A stretch of 64,000 nt of DNA from Vicinamibacterales bacterium (lineage in GTDB: Bacteria; Acidobacteriota; Vicinamibacteria; Vicinamibacterales; UBA2999): contig JAUXWO010000036.1 of NCBI GenBank assembly GCA_030680175.1, positions 85,374 through 149,373 on the forward strand. The letters are read 5' to 3'. Shown one piece after another: positions 8,284-16,967 of this stretch (within the stretch, counting starts at the first letter, position 1; each line of letters starts with the position of its first letter). The position numbers and the translations under genes were made by a program. The notes beneath the pieces are model-generated. The model was not told where the DNA came from. It searched no databases and saw nothing but the letters and a program-made list of their open reading frames with translations.

Positions 8284-8654
8284 TGTTCCGTCGCGCCACC
8301 GACGGCCACGACCCGAGCGTTACCCGCATCCCGCCGGCCCGCGAGGCCACGATGGCACGCCTGATGACGTGCGCACAGGACGGCGATCGCGCGTCGTACC
8401 GGGAGCTGCTGGGCCTTGTTGTCGCGCACGTACGGGAGTCCCCACCGCCTGCCGGCCACGCGGCCTACGGGGAAGACATCGTGCAGGAGTCCCTCCGGGC
8501 CGTCCACGCCGCGCGGCACACCTGGCACCCGGCGCGTCCGTTCGGCCCGTGGCTGAACGCCCTCGTCAGCAGGCGGCTGGCGGTCCACCGCGGCGCCGCG
8601 TTCGCCCGGTGGCGACCGGCCGGCGCCGTCGAGCGCTCTGGCCGTCGCGCGTGA
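8284..8654 (+). CDS. sigma-70 region-2-only protein
   Basis: The 123-residue product matches ECF sigma region 2 (MARLMTCAQDGDRASYRELL, EDIVQESLRAVHAARHTWH, then PARPFGPWLNALVSRRLA) and then ends in a basic tail without region 4, which would normally recognise the -35 element. It is the closest relative in this window of the N-terminal part of the fusion protein at 3544. A good AGGAGG Shine-Dalgarno precedes the ATG, so translation is likely. It is either a truncated sigma gene or a small protein that competes for core polymerase or an anti-sigma factor. The next gene is a histidine kinase on the same strand. Confidence 0.65.
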
Positions 8655-8784
8655 CGTCCTCATCCGAAGTCTCCGTTCGGAACGCCTGGGGTTGGGGGGC
8701 CGTTTCAGACCTCGACCAACCCACTGCCGCACCAGGGAGCAGAATCCCGGATGCGATCCGCTGCCACGAGCGCCGCCGCGAAGT

Positions 8785-8810
8785 GTAACGAAGGGGCGCC
8801 CGTCTGGACT
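8785..8810 (+). promoter_or_regulatory. ECF-type promoter GTAACG-N16-GACT
   Basis: GTAACG (8785-8790), 16 bp, GACT (8807-8810). The ATG of the histidine kinase is at 8818, eight bases after the -10, so transcription would begin at or near the start codon. No Shine-Dalgarno is present, as expected for a leaderless mRNA. Confidence 0.65.
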
Positions 8811-8817
8811 GGCCCTC

Positions 8818-10356
8818 ATGGCCGCTTGGCAACTCCTCCACGTCCTGGCATGGGCCGTCGGCCTGAAGGCCGCGCGCGACCTGCAGGCCGAGACGGCCAG
8901 CAGGAACTCGGGATGGACACTGCTCGTCTACGGGATCTGGTCGTGCCTGGTCATGGAGTTGGCGGCCATCGGGACCGGGTACCTCCCTGGACTCGATCTC
9001 CTTGCCGCGATCTCGGGCACCGGGGCGGCGGTGCTCATGGGGCTGGCCTTCCGGCGGCTCCTGCAGGGCGCACCGGCTCACGCTCCCGCCGCCATCACCC
9101 ACCACTTGCGCCTGCTCGGCGGATACGCGCTGCTCGGCGGTGCCACCGTCGCCTGGGCCGCGCTGGCCCCCGGAACCGCCGCCAGCGCCAGAGACGCGTG
9201 GGCGATGCTCGGAGGGGGAGCATGGCTGGTCGTGTCGCTCGCCGCGGGCTACGCCCTGTGGTTTCCGCCAGACGCGGCGGCCTCAGAGGAGCTCGCCGAT
9301 ACGCGGTCCCTGAGTATCGCGTTCGGCTTCGCATTCCTGCATTCCGCGCTGGCACCGCTGGCCTGGATCGCGGACCTGCGCATCCATCCCGACGCGGGCG
9401 CCATCCTCGGCACGTCGTTCGTGCTCCTGCTGGTGGCCTCGCTGTACCGAACGCTCTTGCACGCGCGCAGTCTCCGGCTGACCCGAACGCTGGTCGAGCG
9501 TCATCAGATGCAGGAGCAACTCTGGCGGACGGAGCGAATTGCCACCATCGGATCCCTCGCGGCCAGCGCCGCGCATGACTTCCGGAACGCGCTGACCGTG
9601 ATCGTCGGGCGCGCGGAACTGGCCCTGGAGCAGCCCGACCTGGCGCCGGCCGTGTGCGACGACCTGCACGAGATTCAGGACGCCGCCCAGCGCGCGGTCA
9701 GCCTCTCGACGAACCTGCTCAGCCTGGCCCGCCGGCCGAGCCCGCCGCAGAACCGGAACCTCAGCGAGACCGTACGGGCACCCCTGCGAGCCCTCGAATG
9801 GGAGTTGAAGCATCAACACATCACGACGCATCTCGATCTGGCGGAGGTGACGGGACCAGACGTCGACCACGATCTCATCTTCCACGTCATGCTCAACCTG
9901 TACCTCAACGCGAGAGACGCCATGCGCCCCAAGGGCGGCGGCACCCTGACGGTAACGCTGGCGCGCACAGAGGACGGTGTGACGATCGCGGTCACCGACA
10001 CCGGGGTGGGCATCCCGGACGAGTTCCAGCCTCGGATGTTCACGCCCCTCGAAACGACCAAGGGCCCCCAGGGCACAGGCCTCGGCCTGTCGGGCGCCAG
10101 GGGCATCATCGAGTCGATGGGAGGCGCGATCACGTTTGCGACAGTCGTGGGCGCGGGGACGACGTTTCGGATCAGACTGCCGTGGCCTGCGGCCGAGCCC
10201 GAAGGGGCCGCCTCCGCTGGCGTGCCACCGCCGGCCCCCGCCCTCACGATGTTCGAAGGAGCGGATGCCCGCCCCCGGGTTGTCTCCCCGGCCGCGCCGT
10301 CCACGCCGCCACCCCGGCCGATCTCGGCCGTCCGGATCCCCTCTCTCCGGCCGTAA
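8818..10356 (+). CDS. membrane sensor histidine kinase
   Basis: The 512-residue protein begins with about seven hydrophobic segments (residues 1-215), a membrane sensor without a clear known name. A short linker then leads to the phosphoacceptor helix with His253 in AAHDFRNAL. The HATPase domain has LNLYLNARDAM (N box), DTGVGIP (G1) and GTGLGLSGARGI (G2). The C-terminal 60 residues are Pro/Ala-rich and probably disordered. No receiver domain or partner regulator is adjacent. ATG 8818 is chosen because it lies directly after the promoter; an upstream in-frame extension to 8692 would overlap that promoter and has no homology-like content. Confidence 0.88.
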   Translation: MAAWQLLHVLAWAVGLKAARDLQAETASRNSGWTLLVYGIWSCLVMELAAIGTGYLPGLDLLAAISGTGAAVLMGLAFRRLLQGAPAHAPAAITHHLRLLGGYALLGGATVAWAALAPGTAASARDAWAMLGGGAWLVVSLAAGYALWFPPDAAASEELADTRSLSIAFGFAFLHSALAPLAWIADLRIHPDAGAILGTSFVLLLVASLYRTLLHARSLRLTRTLVERHQMQEQLWRTERIATIGSLAASAAHDFRNALTVIVGRAELALEQPDLAPAVCDDLHEIQDAAQRAVSLSTNLLSLARRPSPPQNRNLSETVRAPLRALEWELKHQHITTHLDLAEVTGPDVDHDLIFHVMLNLYLNARDAMRPKGGGTLTVTLARTEDGVTIAVTDTGVGIPDEFQPRMFTPLETTKGPQGTGLGLSGARGIIESMGGAITFATVVGAGTTFRIRLPWPAAEPEGAASAGVPPPAPALTMFEGADARPRVVSPAAPSTPPPRPISAVRIPSLRP

Positions 10357-10378
10357 CGGGAGCGCCCCGTCTGATACT
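10353..10378 (+). promoter_or_regulatory. ECF-type promoter GTAACG-N16-TACT
   Basis: GTAACG (10353-10358), 16 bp, TACT (10375-10378). It overlaps the stop codon of the kinase gene, and the SDR start codon follows nine bases after the -10 with no Shine-Dalgarno, so this transcript too should be leaderless or nearly so. It would drive the five-gene operon 10388-16346. Confidence 0.6.
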
Positions 10379-10387
10379 GCCTGAACC

Positions 10388-11233
10388 ATGCCAACCCCGT
10401 CGCAGGCGCTGAACTCCGCAACGAACGCGCAGCCCCCGGTCCTGCAGGGGCAGACCGCGCTCGTGACGGGCGCCAACTCCGGCATCGGCGAGGGCATCGC
10501 GCGCGCCATGGCCGCGGCGGGCGCGGCCGTGGTCGTCAACTACGTGAGCCACCCCGAGGCGGCGGACACGATCGTGGACGACATCACCGCGGCCGGCGGA
10601 CGCGCCCTGGCCCTGGCGGCCGACGTCAGCAAGGAAGACGACGTGCAGGCGCTCTTCCGCGGCGCGATTGACGCCTTCGGCACGGTCGACATCCTCGTCA
10701 ACAACGCCGGGATGCAGGACGATGCCCGGTTGGTGGACATGACGCTCGAGCAGTGGAACCGGGTGCTGGCGGTCAACCTCACCGGTCAGTTTCTGTGCGC
10801 ACGCGAAGCGGTGCGCGAGTTTCTCCGCCGCGGCGTCCGTCCGGAGGTCTCGTGTGCCGCCGGCAAGATCCTCTGCATCAGCTCGGTGCATGAGCGCATT
10901 CCCTGGGCCGGCCATGTGAACTACGCTGTCAGCAAAGGCGGCGTCATGCAGCTCATGATGACCATGGCGCAGGAACTCGGCCCGCACCGCGTGCGGGTCA
11001 ACAGCATCGCACCGGGTGCGATCAGAACGCCAATCAACCGCTCCGCGTGGGAGACGGCCGGCGCCGAGGCCGCGCTGCTGGCGCTCATCCCCTACGGCCG
11101 GATCGGCGAGCCGGACGACATCGGGAACGTGGCCGTCTGGCTGGTGTCCGACGCGGCCGACTACGTGACGGGCGCCACGCTCTTCGTGGACGGCGGCATG
11201 ACCCTCTACCCGGGTTTTGCCACAGGTGGGTAG
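10388..11233 (+). CDS. SDR-family oxidoreductase (glucose 1-dehydrogenase-like)
   Basis: This 281-residue classical short-chain dehydrogenase carries the cofactor motif TGANSGIGEG, the NNAG motif, a Ser in CISSVHE, and the catalytic YAVSKGG (Tyr-x-x-x-Lys). VNSIAPGAI and the C-terminal VDGGMTLYPGFA are typical of glucose/sugar dehydrogenases of the FabG-like group. The reaction is NAD(P)-dependent oxidation of a sugar or polyol hydroxyl; the exact substrate cannot be read. It has an extra N-terminal stretch of about 20 residues. It overlaps the transporter gene, and the downstream genes (GMC oxidoreductase, GH15) suggest sugar oxidation or osmolyte handling. Confidence 0.88.
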   Translation: MPTPSQALNSATNAQPPVLQGQTALVTGANSGIGEGIARAMAAAGAAVVVNYVSHPEAADTIVDDITAAGGRALALAADVSKEDDVQALFRGAIDAFGTVDILVNNAGMQDDARLVDMTLEQWNRVLAVNLTGQFLCAREAVREFLRRGVRPEVSCAAGKILCISSVHERIPWAGHVNYAVSKGGVMQLMMTMAQELGPHRVRVNSIAPGAIRTPINRSAWETAGAEAALLALIPYGRIGEPDDIGNVAVWLVSDAADYVTGATLFVDGGMTLYPGFATGG

Positions 11234-12443
11234 CAACGCCGGGGCAGGCCGGCGGCCCGAGATCGTCCTGGTCTGCACGGCGGCGCTCGTACAGGGCCTG
11301 GCCCTGGTCACCTTCCCGGCTGCCAGCGGCGTATTCACCAGCCCGTCGTTTCACGATCTGTCGGGCAGCCAGTACGGCAGCCTCTTCCTCCCCATGGTCA
11401 TGGCGGCGATCGTCGCGTCCACGATGGGCGGTCCCCTGGCCCGCCGCAAGGGTCTGAAACTGGTGCTGCTCGCCGGTCTCGGCTTCGATCTGCTGTCGAT
11501 GGGAAGCCTGGCCGCGAGCGAGCTCGCGATCGGCACACCGCATCTCGCATACGTGACGCTCCTCGGCGCCACTACGGCACTCGGGCTCGGGTTCGGCGCG
11601 GCGCTGACGGCGCTCAACGCACTGGCCGCGGGATACTTTCCCGATCGGCCCGCACGGGCGGTGACCGCCCTCCATGCGCTGCTCGGTACAGGGACGGCGC
11701 TGGCGCCGCTGCTGATCGCGCTCCTCACCGGGCTCGGCGCGTGGTGGGCGCTGCCGGCCGCCATCGCCGCGGTGCTGGTTGTCCTCGTCGCCGTCGGGAT
11801 GCGTCTTCCGCTCAGCCCCGGCGCGGCGACAGCGGCCAGTGGCCCAAGACCGCATGTCGGCTTGTTCGGCACGGTCCGGATGCCGGGGCTCTTCGTGGCC
11901 GCCGGCATCCTGTACGGCATCCTCGAGACGATTTACGCCAACTGGGCCGTGATCTATCTGCGTGAGGATGCCGGAGTCTCTATACGGGAGTCGGGGTACG
12001 CCCTCGCCGCGTTCTGGGCCATGGTCACGGTGGGGCGGCTGGCGGTGGCGCTCGGGGGCCGCTGGCTCTCCCCGGCACGAATCTATCCGCTGCTGCCGTG
12101 CCTCATGGTCGTGGCGTTCCTGTGGATCGCGAGCGTGAACGGCGCTCTGGAAGGGATCGGCGCCTTCGCGCTCGCGGGTCTCGCGTGCTCGGCGTTCCTG
12201 CCGGTGACGATCGGCTTCGCTCAGGCGTATCACCACGACCACTCCGAGATCGTGTCTGGCGGAATGATCGCCGCCTACATGCTGGGGTTCGGGATCGGCT
12301 CGTTCGGCCTCGGCCCCTTACGCGACGCGGCCGGTATCCCCCTGTCGGTCCTGTACGGCTCGTCGTCAGTGCTGGCACTCGGCCTGGCCGGCACGGCGAT
12401 CGTGCTGGTCCGCCGCGGACCCGCCGGCCTTGATGGCCCCTGA
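11217..12443 (+). CDS. MFS transporter
   Basis: The 408-residue protein has about twelve hydrophobic segments and the MFS loop pattern (GGPLARRKG after TM2). The first half contains LGATTALGLGFGAALTALN and the second YLREDAGVSIRESGYALAAFW, which resembles sugar/drug MFS carriers of the FucP/YbjJ sort. The frame begins with TTG at 11217 or GTG at 11226, both inside the end of the SDR gene, so translational coupling is likely. The substrate is unknown; the context suggests a sugar or sugar acid. Confidence 0.82.
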   Translation: MPQVGSNAGAGRRPEIVLVCTAALVQGLALVTFPAASGVFTSPSFHDLSGSQYGSLFLPMVMAAIVASTMGGPLARRKGLKLVLLAGLGFDLLSMGSLAASELAIGTPHLAYVTLLGATTALGLGFGAALTALNALAAGYFPDRPARAVTALHALLGTGTALAPLLIALLTGLGAWWALPAAIAAVLVVLVAVGMRLPLSPGAATAASGPRPHVGLFGTVRMPGLFVAAGILYGILETIYANWAVIYLREDAGVSIRESGYALAAFWAMVTVGRLAVALGGRWLSPARIYPLLPCLMVVAFLWIASVNGALEGIGAFALAGLACSAFLPVTIGFAQAYHHDHSEIVSGGMIAAYMLGFGIGSFGLGPLRDAAGIPLSVLYGSSSVLALGLAGTAIVLVRRGPAGLDGP

Positions 12444-12464
12444 CCCGGGCGCGAGATATCACAC

Positions 12465-14006
12465 ATGCCAGACCGCTACGACGTCATCATCATCGGCACC
12501 GGCGCGGGCGGCGGCACGCTGGCCCATCGCCTGGCCCCGACCGGCAAGCGCATCCTGCTGCTCGAGCGGGGCGACTACCTGCCGCGCGAGAAGGCGAACT
12601 GGGACCCGGCGGCGGTCTTCGGCCAGAGCCGGTACAAGGCCGAGGCGTCCTGGCTGGACGGGGACGGCACGGCCTTCCATCCCGGTACCCATTACTGCGT
12701 GGGGGGCAACACGAAGGTCTACGGCGCGGCCCTCTTCCGCATGCGGGAACAGGACTTCGGGGAGGTGCGGCACCACGGCGGGATCTCCCCGGCCTGGCCG
12801 TTCACTTACGCCGACCTCGCGCCGTACTACGACGAGGCGGAGCAGCTGTACCACGTCCATGGCCAGCGGGGCGCAGATCCGACCGAGCCGCCGTCGGGGA
12901 TCCCGTATCCCTGGCCTGCGGTCCGTCACGAGCCGCGCATCCAGGAGCTGAGCGACGCCCTCGAAGGCCTGGGCCACCGGCCGTTTCCGCTGCCGCTCGG
13001 CCTGCGGCTCGACGAGGACGACCCTCCCGGCAGCCCGTGCATCAAGTGCGACACGTGCGACGGATTTCCCTGCCTGCTCCACGCCAAGGCCGACGCGGAG
13101 GTCGTGTGCGTACAGCCGGCCCTGGCGTACGCGAATGTGACGCTCCGCACGGGGCGCCGGGTCGAGCGGCTCGAGACGAGTGCGTCGGGGCGCGAGGTCA
13201 TCGCGGTGCATGCCGTCCACGACGGCGAGCCCGAGACGTACCGCGGCGACATCGTGGTCGTCTCGTGCGGGGCGATCAACTCCGCCGCGCTGCTGCTCCG
13301 CTCGGCCAGTGCGGCGCATCCCCGCGGGTTGGCGAACCGCTCGGATGTCGTCGGCCGGCACTACATGGCGCATCTGAATTCGGCGCTCGTCGCCCTGTCG
13401 GTGCGGCCCAACCCGACGCGCTTCCAGAAGACCCTGGGCCTCAACGATTTCTACTTCGGCAGCGACGACTGGGACTATCCGCTCGGCCATCTCCAGATGC
13501 TCGGCAAGTCGCACGCGGCGATGTTCCGCGCGGACGCCCCCCGGCTCACGCCGGATCTGGTGCTCGAGAAGATGGCGGCGCACGCGCTCGACTTCTGGCT
13601 CACGTCGGAGGATCTGCCGGATCCCGCCAACCGCGTCACCCTCGAACCGGACGGCACGGTCCGGCTGACGTACCGGGCGAACAACACCGCAGGGCACGCG
13701 CGGCTCGTCGCCAGGCTGAAGGCGATGCTCGGCGACATCGGGTGCCGCAACTGGCTGATCCCGTGTTCGGCGTACCTGGGCAAGCAGATCCCCCTCGCCG
13801 GCGTGGCGCACCAGAACGGCACGATCCGGTTCGGCACCGATGCCGGCTCGTCGGCGCTGGACGTCCACTGCCGGGCGCACGACGTCGACAATCTGTATGT
13901 CGTCGACGCGAGCTTCTTCGCTTCGAGCAGCGCGGTGAACCCGGGCCTGACGATCATGGCCAACGCGCTCCGTGTGGGCGATCATCTGAAGGCGCGCCTG
14001 GTATGA
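12465..14006 (+). CDS. GMC-family oxidoreductase
   Basis: The 513-residue flavoprotein starts with the FAD dinucleotide fold VIIIGTGAGGGTLAHRL and has the GMC signatures HYCVGGNTKVYGAALFR and VSCGAINSAALLLRSA, ending with DASFFASSSAVNPGLTIMANALR, where the active-site His is replaced in position by the SSAVNP segment typical of bacterial GMC enzymes. A CIKCDTCDGFPC cluster near residues 190-201 is unusual and could hold an Fe-S cluster, as in gluconate-type GMC subunits; this is inference. It oxidises an alcohol or sugar. It lies 21 bp after the MFS gene and 10 bp before GH15. Confidence 0.87.
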   Translation: MPDRYDVIIIGTGAGGGTLAHRLAPTGKRILLLERGDYLPREKANWDPAAVFGQSRYKAEASWLDGDGTAFHPGTHYCVGGNTKVYGAALFRMREQDFGEVRHHGGISPAWPFTYADLAPYYDEAEQLYHVHGQRGADPTEPPSGIPYPWPAVRHEPRIQELSDALEGLGHRPFPLPLGLRLDEDDPPGSPCIKCDTCDGFPCLLHAKADAEVVCVQPALAYANVTLRTGRRVERLETSASGREVIAVHAVHDGEPETYRGDIVVVSCGAINSAALLLRSASAAHPRGLANRSDVVGRHYMAHLNSALVALSVRPNPTRFQKTLGLNDFYFGSDDWDYPLGHLQMLGKSHAAMFRADAPRLTPDLVLEKMAAHALDFWLTSEDLPDPANRVTLEPDGTVRLTYRANNTAGHARLVARLKAMLGDIGCRNWLIPCSAYLGKQIPLAGVAHQNGTIRFGTDAGSSALDVHCRAHDVDNLYVVDASFFASSSAVNPGLTIMANALRVGDHLKARLV

Positions 14007-14016
14007 GGACGATTCG

Positions 14017-15876
14017 ATGACGCCGATTCACGACTACGCCGCCATCGGCGACGGCCGCACCGTCGCGCTCGTCGGCCGCGACGGGTCGATCGACTGGCTC
14101 TGCTGGCCGCGCTTCGACAGCCCCTCCCTCTTTGGCGCGCTGCTCGACGCGCGCGGCGGCGCCTGGCGTCTGGCGCCGGCCGCGGCGTCCCGCGTCACGC
14201 GACGGTATGTCGACAAGACGAACGTCCTCGAGACGCGCTTCGACACGGACACGGGCACCCTGGTCGTCACCGATCTGATGCCGGTCGCCTCGGAGGAGGA
14301 CAAACACCGCCTGCTCCTGCCGGACCACGAGATCCTCCGGGCCGGCACGTGCGTCGGGGGCGAGGTCGACGTCGAGATGCGCTTCAGTCCCCGGCCGCAC
14401 TATGGACGGCGGCCGGACCGGGTCCGCGACGCGGGCCCGCACGGCATTCGCGTGGAGATGGGCGCTGGCCTCCTCGTGTTGCGGAGCGACCTTCCGCTCG
14501 AGATCACCGCGGACGGCGAGGTCAGGGGGCGCGCACGCCTGCGCACCGGCGACACCGCCTACGCGTCCCTGACGTTCGCCGACGACGGGCCGGCGGTGCT
14601 GCCGCCCCTCGGCGAGTGGTCGCGCGCCGCGATCGCCCGTTCGGTGGCGTGGTGGCAGGACTGGGCGTCACGGTTGCGCTACGAGGGTCCGCGCCGCGAG
14701 ATGGTCGTGCGCAGTGCGCTGGCGCTCAAGCTCCTCGTCTACGCCCCGTCGGGCGCGGTCGTGGCCGCCCCCACCACGTCGCTGCCCGAGCGCGTCGGCG
14801 GGGATCTCAACTGGGACTACCGCTTCTGCTGGCTGCGTGATGCCGCCTTCACCGTCCGGGCGCTGTTCGCCCTGGGGTGCGCCCCCGAGGCGCAGGGCTT
14901 CGTGGACTGGCTGCTGCACGCCACGCGGCTGACGCAGCCCGAGCTGCGCATTCTCTACGACGTCTACGGCAACGCCCCCGCCGACGAGCGAATTCTGGAG
15001 GGGTTCGCGGGCTACCAGGGATCCCAACCGGTGCGCATCGGCAATGCGTCGGCCGGCCAGCGGCAACTCGACGTGTACGGCGAAGTGATCGATGCCGTGG
15101 CGCACTTCGTGGGCGCGGGCGGTACCCTCGACCGCGAGACCAGGCGCGCGCTCTGCGCCTTCGGCGAGTACGTCTGCCGGCATTGGCAGGAGCCGGACGA
15201 AGGCATCTGGGAGCCGCGATCGGGCGCGGCGCACAACACCCATTCGCGCGTGCTGTGCTGGACGGCGCTCGATCGCCTGCTGCAACTGCATGCGCACGGC
15301 CACCTGGATCGCGCCCCCGCGGCGCAGTTCCTCGAGCACCGCGAACGCATTCGCCGCGAGGTCGAGACGCGGGCGTGGCATCCCGGACTCGGCAGCTACG
15401 TCGCGCAACTCGACGGCGACCGCCTGGACGCCACGCTGCTCCTGCTGCCGTGGTATGGCTTCGAAGACGCCGGCTCGGAGCGCATGCACGGGACCTACGC
15501 GCGCGTGCGCGAGGCGCTGGGCGCCGGCGAGGGGCTGCTCTACCGCTACCGCACCGAAGACTCACCCGGTGAGGGCGCATTCGGGATCTGCAGCTTCTGG
15601 GGCGCGGAGCATCTGGCGTTGGGCGGGGGGACGCCGGAGGAGGCGCGCGACGTGTTCGAGGGGCTGTGCGGCTATGCCAACGACGTGGGGCTCTTTGCGG
15701 AAGAGATCGATCCGGCGACCGGCAAGGCGCTGGGCAATTTCCCCCAGGCCTTCACGCACGTCGGCCTGATCAGCGCGGCCGTCTCGCTCGCGCGCCGTCT
15801 CGAGGGCGCACCGCCCCTCGACCGGCGCCCTTCACCGCCCGAGCCGGAGGCGGATCAGCCGGAGGGACACCGATGA
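14017..15876 (+). CDS. glycoside hydrolase family 15 protein (glucoamylase/trehalase-like)
   Basis: The 619-residue protein belongs to GH15. The N-terminal beta-sandwich starts IHDYAAIGDGRTVALVGRDG and SIDWLCWPRFDSPSLFGALL, and the (alpha/alpha)6 barrel carries NWDYRFCWLRDAAFTV and, near the end, FAEEIDPATGKALGNFPQAF with the catalytic Glu pair region. This subgroup includes trehalases and glucoamylases of Actinobacteria and Acidobacteria; the lack of a signal peptide makes cytoplasmic trehalose or maltodextrin breakdown more likely. Start ATG 14017 has GAGGA upstream. It overlaps the next gene by four bases. Confidence 0.9.
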   Translation: MTPIHDYAAIGDGRTVALVGRDGSIDWLCWPRFDSPSLFGALLDARGGAWRLAPAAASRVTRRYVDKTNVLETRFDTDTGTLVVTDLMPVASEEDKHRLLLPDHEILRAGTCVGGEVDVEMRFSPRPHYGRRPDRVRDAGPHGIRVEMGAGLLVLRSDLPLEITADGEVRGRARLRTGDTAYASLTFADDGPAVLPPLGEWSRAAIARSVAWWQDWASRLRYEGPRREMVVRSALALKLLVYAPSGAVVAAPTTSLPERVGGDLNWDYRFCWLRDAAFTVRALFALGCAPEAQGFVDWLLHATRLTQPELRILYDVYGNAPADERILEGFAGYQGSQPVRIGNASAGQRQLDVYGEVIDAVAHFVGAGGTLDRETRRALCAFGEYVCRHWQEPDEGIWEPRSGAAHNTHSRVLCWTALDRLLQLHAHGHLDRAPAAQFLEHRERIRREVETRAWHPGLGSYVAQLDGDRLDATLLLLPWYGFEDAGSERMHGTYARVREALGAGEGLLYRYRTEDSPGEGAFGICSFWGAEHLALGGGTPEEARDVFEGLCGYANDVGLFAEEIDPATGKALGNFPQAFTHVGLISAAVSLARRLEGAPPLDRRPSPPEPEADQPEGHR

Positions 15877-16346
15877 ACTGGGGAAGCTGGCTCCTGTGGG
15901 GTTTTGTCGCGACAGTGGTCCTGACGACGATCATGGCCGGCAGTCAGGGGCTGCGCCTGACGCGTATGAGCATCCCCTACATGCTCGGGGCCATGTTCAC
16001 GCCGAGCCGCGACCGCGCGAAGCTCATTGGCCTCGGCGTCCATCTGATGAACGGATGGATGTTCTCGCTCCTGTACGTCGCGGCCTTCACCCAGTGGGGC
16101 ATGGCCACGTGGTGGGCGGGAGGGGCCATCGGCCTCGTCCATGCGGCCTTCGTCCTCACGGTGGGCATGCCCCTGCTGCCGGGCATGCATCCCCGCATGG
16201 CCAGCGAGCAGCAGGGGCCCACCGTGATGGCGCAACTCGAGCCGCCCGGGTTCCTTGCGCTGAACTACGGCTACCAGACGCCGGTCTCCGTGCTCGTCGC
16301 CCACGTGGCGTACGGGATGATTCTAGGCGCGTTCTACGTGCCGTAG
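15873..16346 (+). CDS. small integral membrane protein (DUF6789-like)
   Basis: The 157-residue protein has about four membrane helices (residues 6-24, 65-85, 88-110, 135-157) and loops such as SQGLRLTRMSIPYMLGAMFTP and HPRMASEQQGPT. It overlaps the GH15 stop codon by ATGA. It resembles the family of small membrane proteins represented again on the opposite strand at 16377-16817. The function is unknown. Confidence 0.75.
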   Translation: MNWGSWLLWGFVATVVLTTIMAGSQGLRLTRMSIPYMLGAMFTPSRDRAKLIGLGVHLMNGWMFSLLYVAAFTQWGMATWWAGGAIGLVHAAFVLTVGMPLLPGMHPRMASEQQGPTVMAQLEPPGFLALNYGYQTPVSVLVAHVAYGMILGAFYVP

Positions 16347-16376
16347 TGGCAGCGTCCGGTTCGCCAGGCCGCACGC

Positions 16377-16817
16377 TCAGCCTGCCGGGTGGGGCGCGGT
16401 CGCCGGCGCGCCCGCGATCGCACCGAGCAGAGCGCCGTACAGCAGGTGCCCCATGAGCGAGCCCATCACGGCCATCATCCCGCCCATCGCCATGCTGAAG
16501 AACCCGCCGCCCATCATCGGCATGACGACGGCCTGCGACACCAGCCACAACACCACGCCCCAGGCCATGCCCTTCACGGCCGGACCGCCCGGCAGCCATG
16601 CATACAGCCCATAGGCATAGACCAGCGGAAAGATGAGGGTGCCGTTGACGAAGTGCATCGCCATGCCCGCCGCCCAGCTCCCGCCCAGCATTGACCCGAT
16701 CATCTCGGCGATGTCCATGTTGAGGCCCATCAGGGGCGCCACCAAGTACATCACGGCCGTCATCATCGCCGTGCCCACGAGTCCGCCGACAATCGACCGT
16801 CCTGGTGTCGGATGCAT
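16377..16817 (-). CDS. small integral membrane protein (DUF6789-like)
   Basis: The 146-residue product is hydrophobic and rich in Gly and Met (MMGGGFFSMAMGGMMAVMGSLM), with about four membrane helices. MHPTPGRSIVGGLVGTAMMT is the likely start, because AGGAG precedes it; a longer frame reaches 16865. It is a relative of the protein encoded at 15873 on the other strand, so the two genes are convergent paralogues. An ECF-type promoter lies about 105 bp upstream. The function is unknown. Confidence 0.75.
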   Translation of the reverse strand: MHPTPGRSIVGGLVGTAMMTAVMYLVAPLMGLNMDIAEMIGSMLGGSWAAGMAMHFVNGTLIFPLVYAYGLYAWLPGGPAVKGMAWGVVLWLVSQAVVMPMMGGGFFSMAMGGMMAVMGSLMGHLLYGALLGAIAGAPATAPHPAG

Positions 16818-16921
16818 TCCACTCTCCTGTACTGAACTCGACTGAGCGTCCTGGCCCCTGGACATGCGCTCTCGGGCCCATCGACGCTGCCGGCGTGCAC
16901 GCCTGTGCCGCCTTGCGCTAC

Positions 16922-16947
16922 CGTCCCGCGAGCTGTCGCGCCGTTAC
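16922..16947 (-). promoter_or_regulatory. ECF-type promoter GTAACG-N16-GACG
   Basis: Read on the minus strand: GTAACG (16947-16942), 16 bp, GACG (16925-16922). It lies between the end of the MarR gene and the membrane protein gene that starts at 16817, leaving a leader of about 100 nt with a normal Shine-Dalgarno. Confidence 0.5.
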
Positions 16948-16967
16948 AGGCGGTGTTCCTCTGCAGC

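Noticed and set aside
11085..12242. Long open frame opposite the MFS transporter
   Set aside because: It lies entirely antisense to the SDR/MFS genes, has repetitive Arg/Gly/Pro composition typical of GC-rich antisense frames and no start signal. The same applies to other long antisense frames such as 12459-13985, 14668-15489, 27165-29246, 46118-47944 and 58738-60627.
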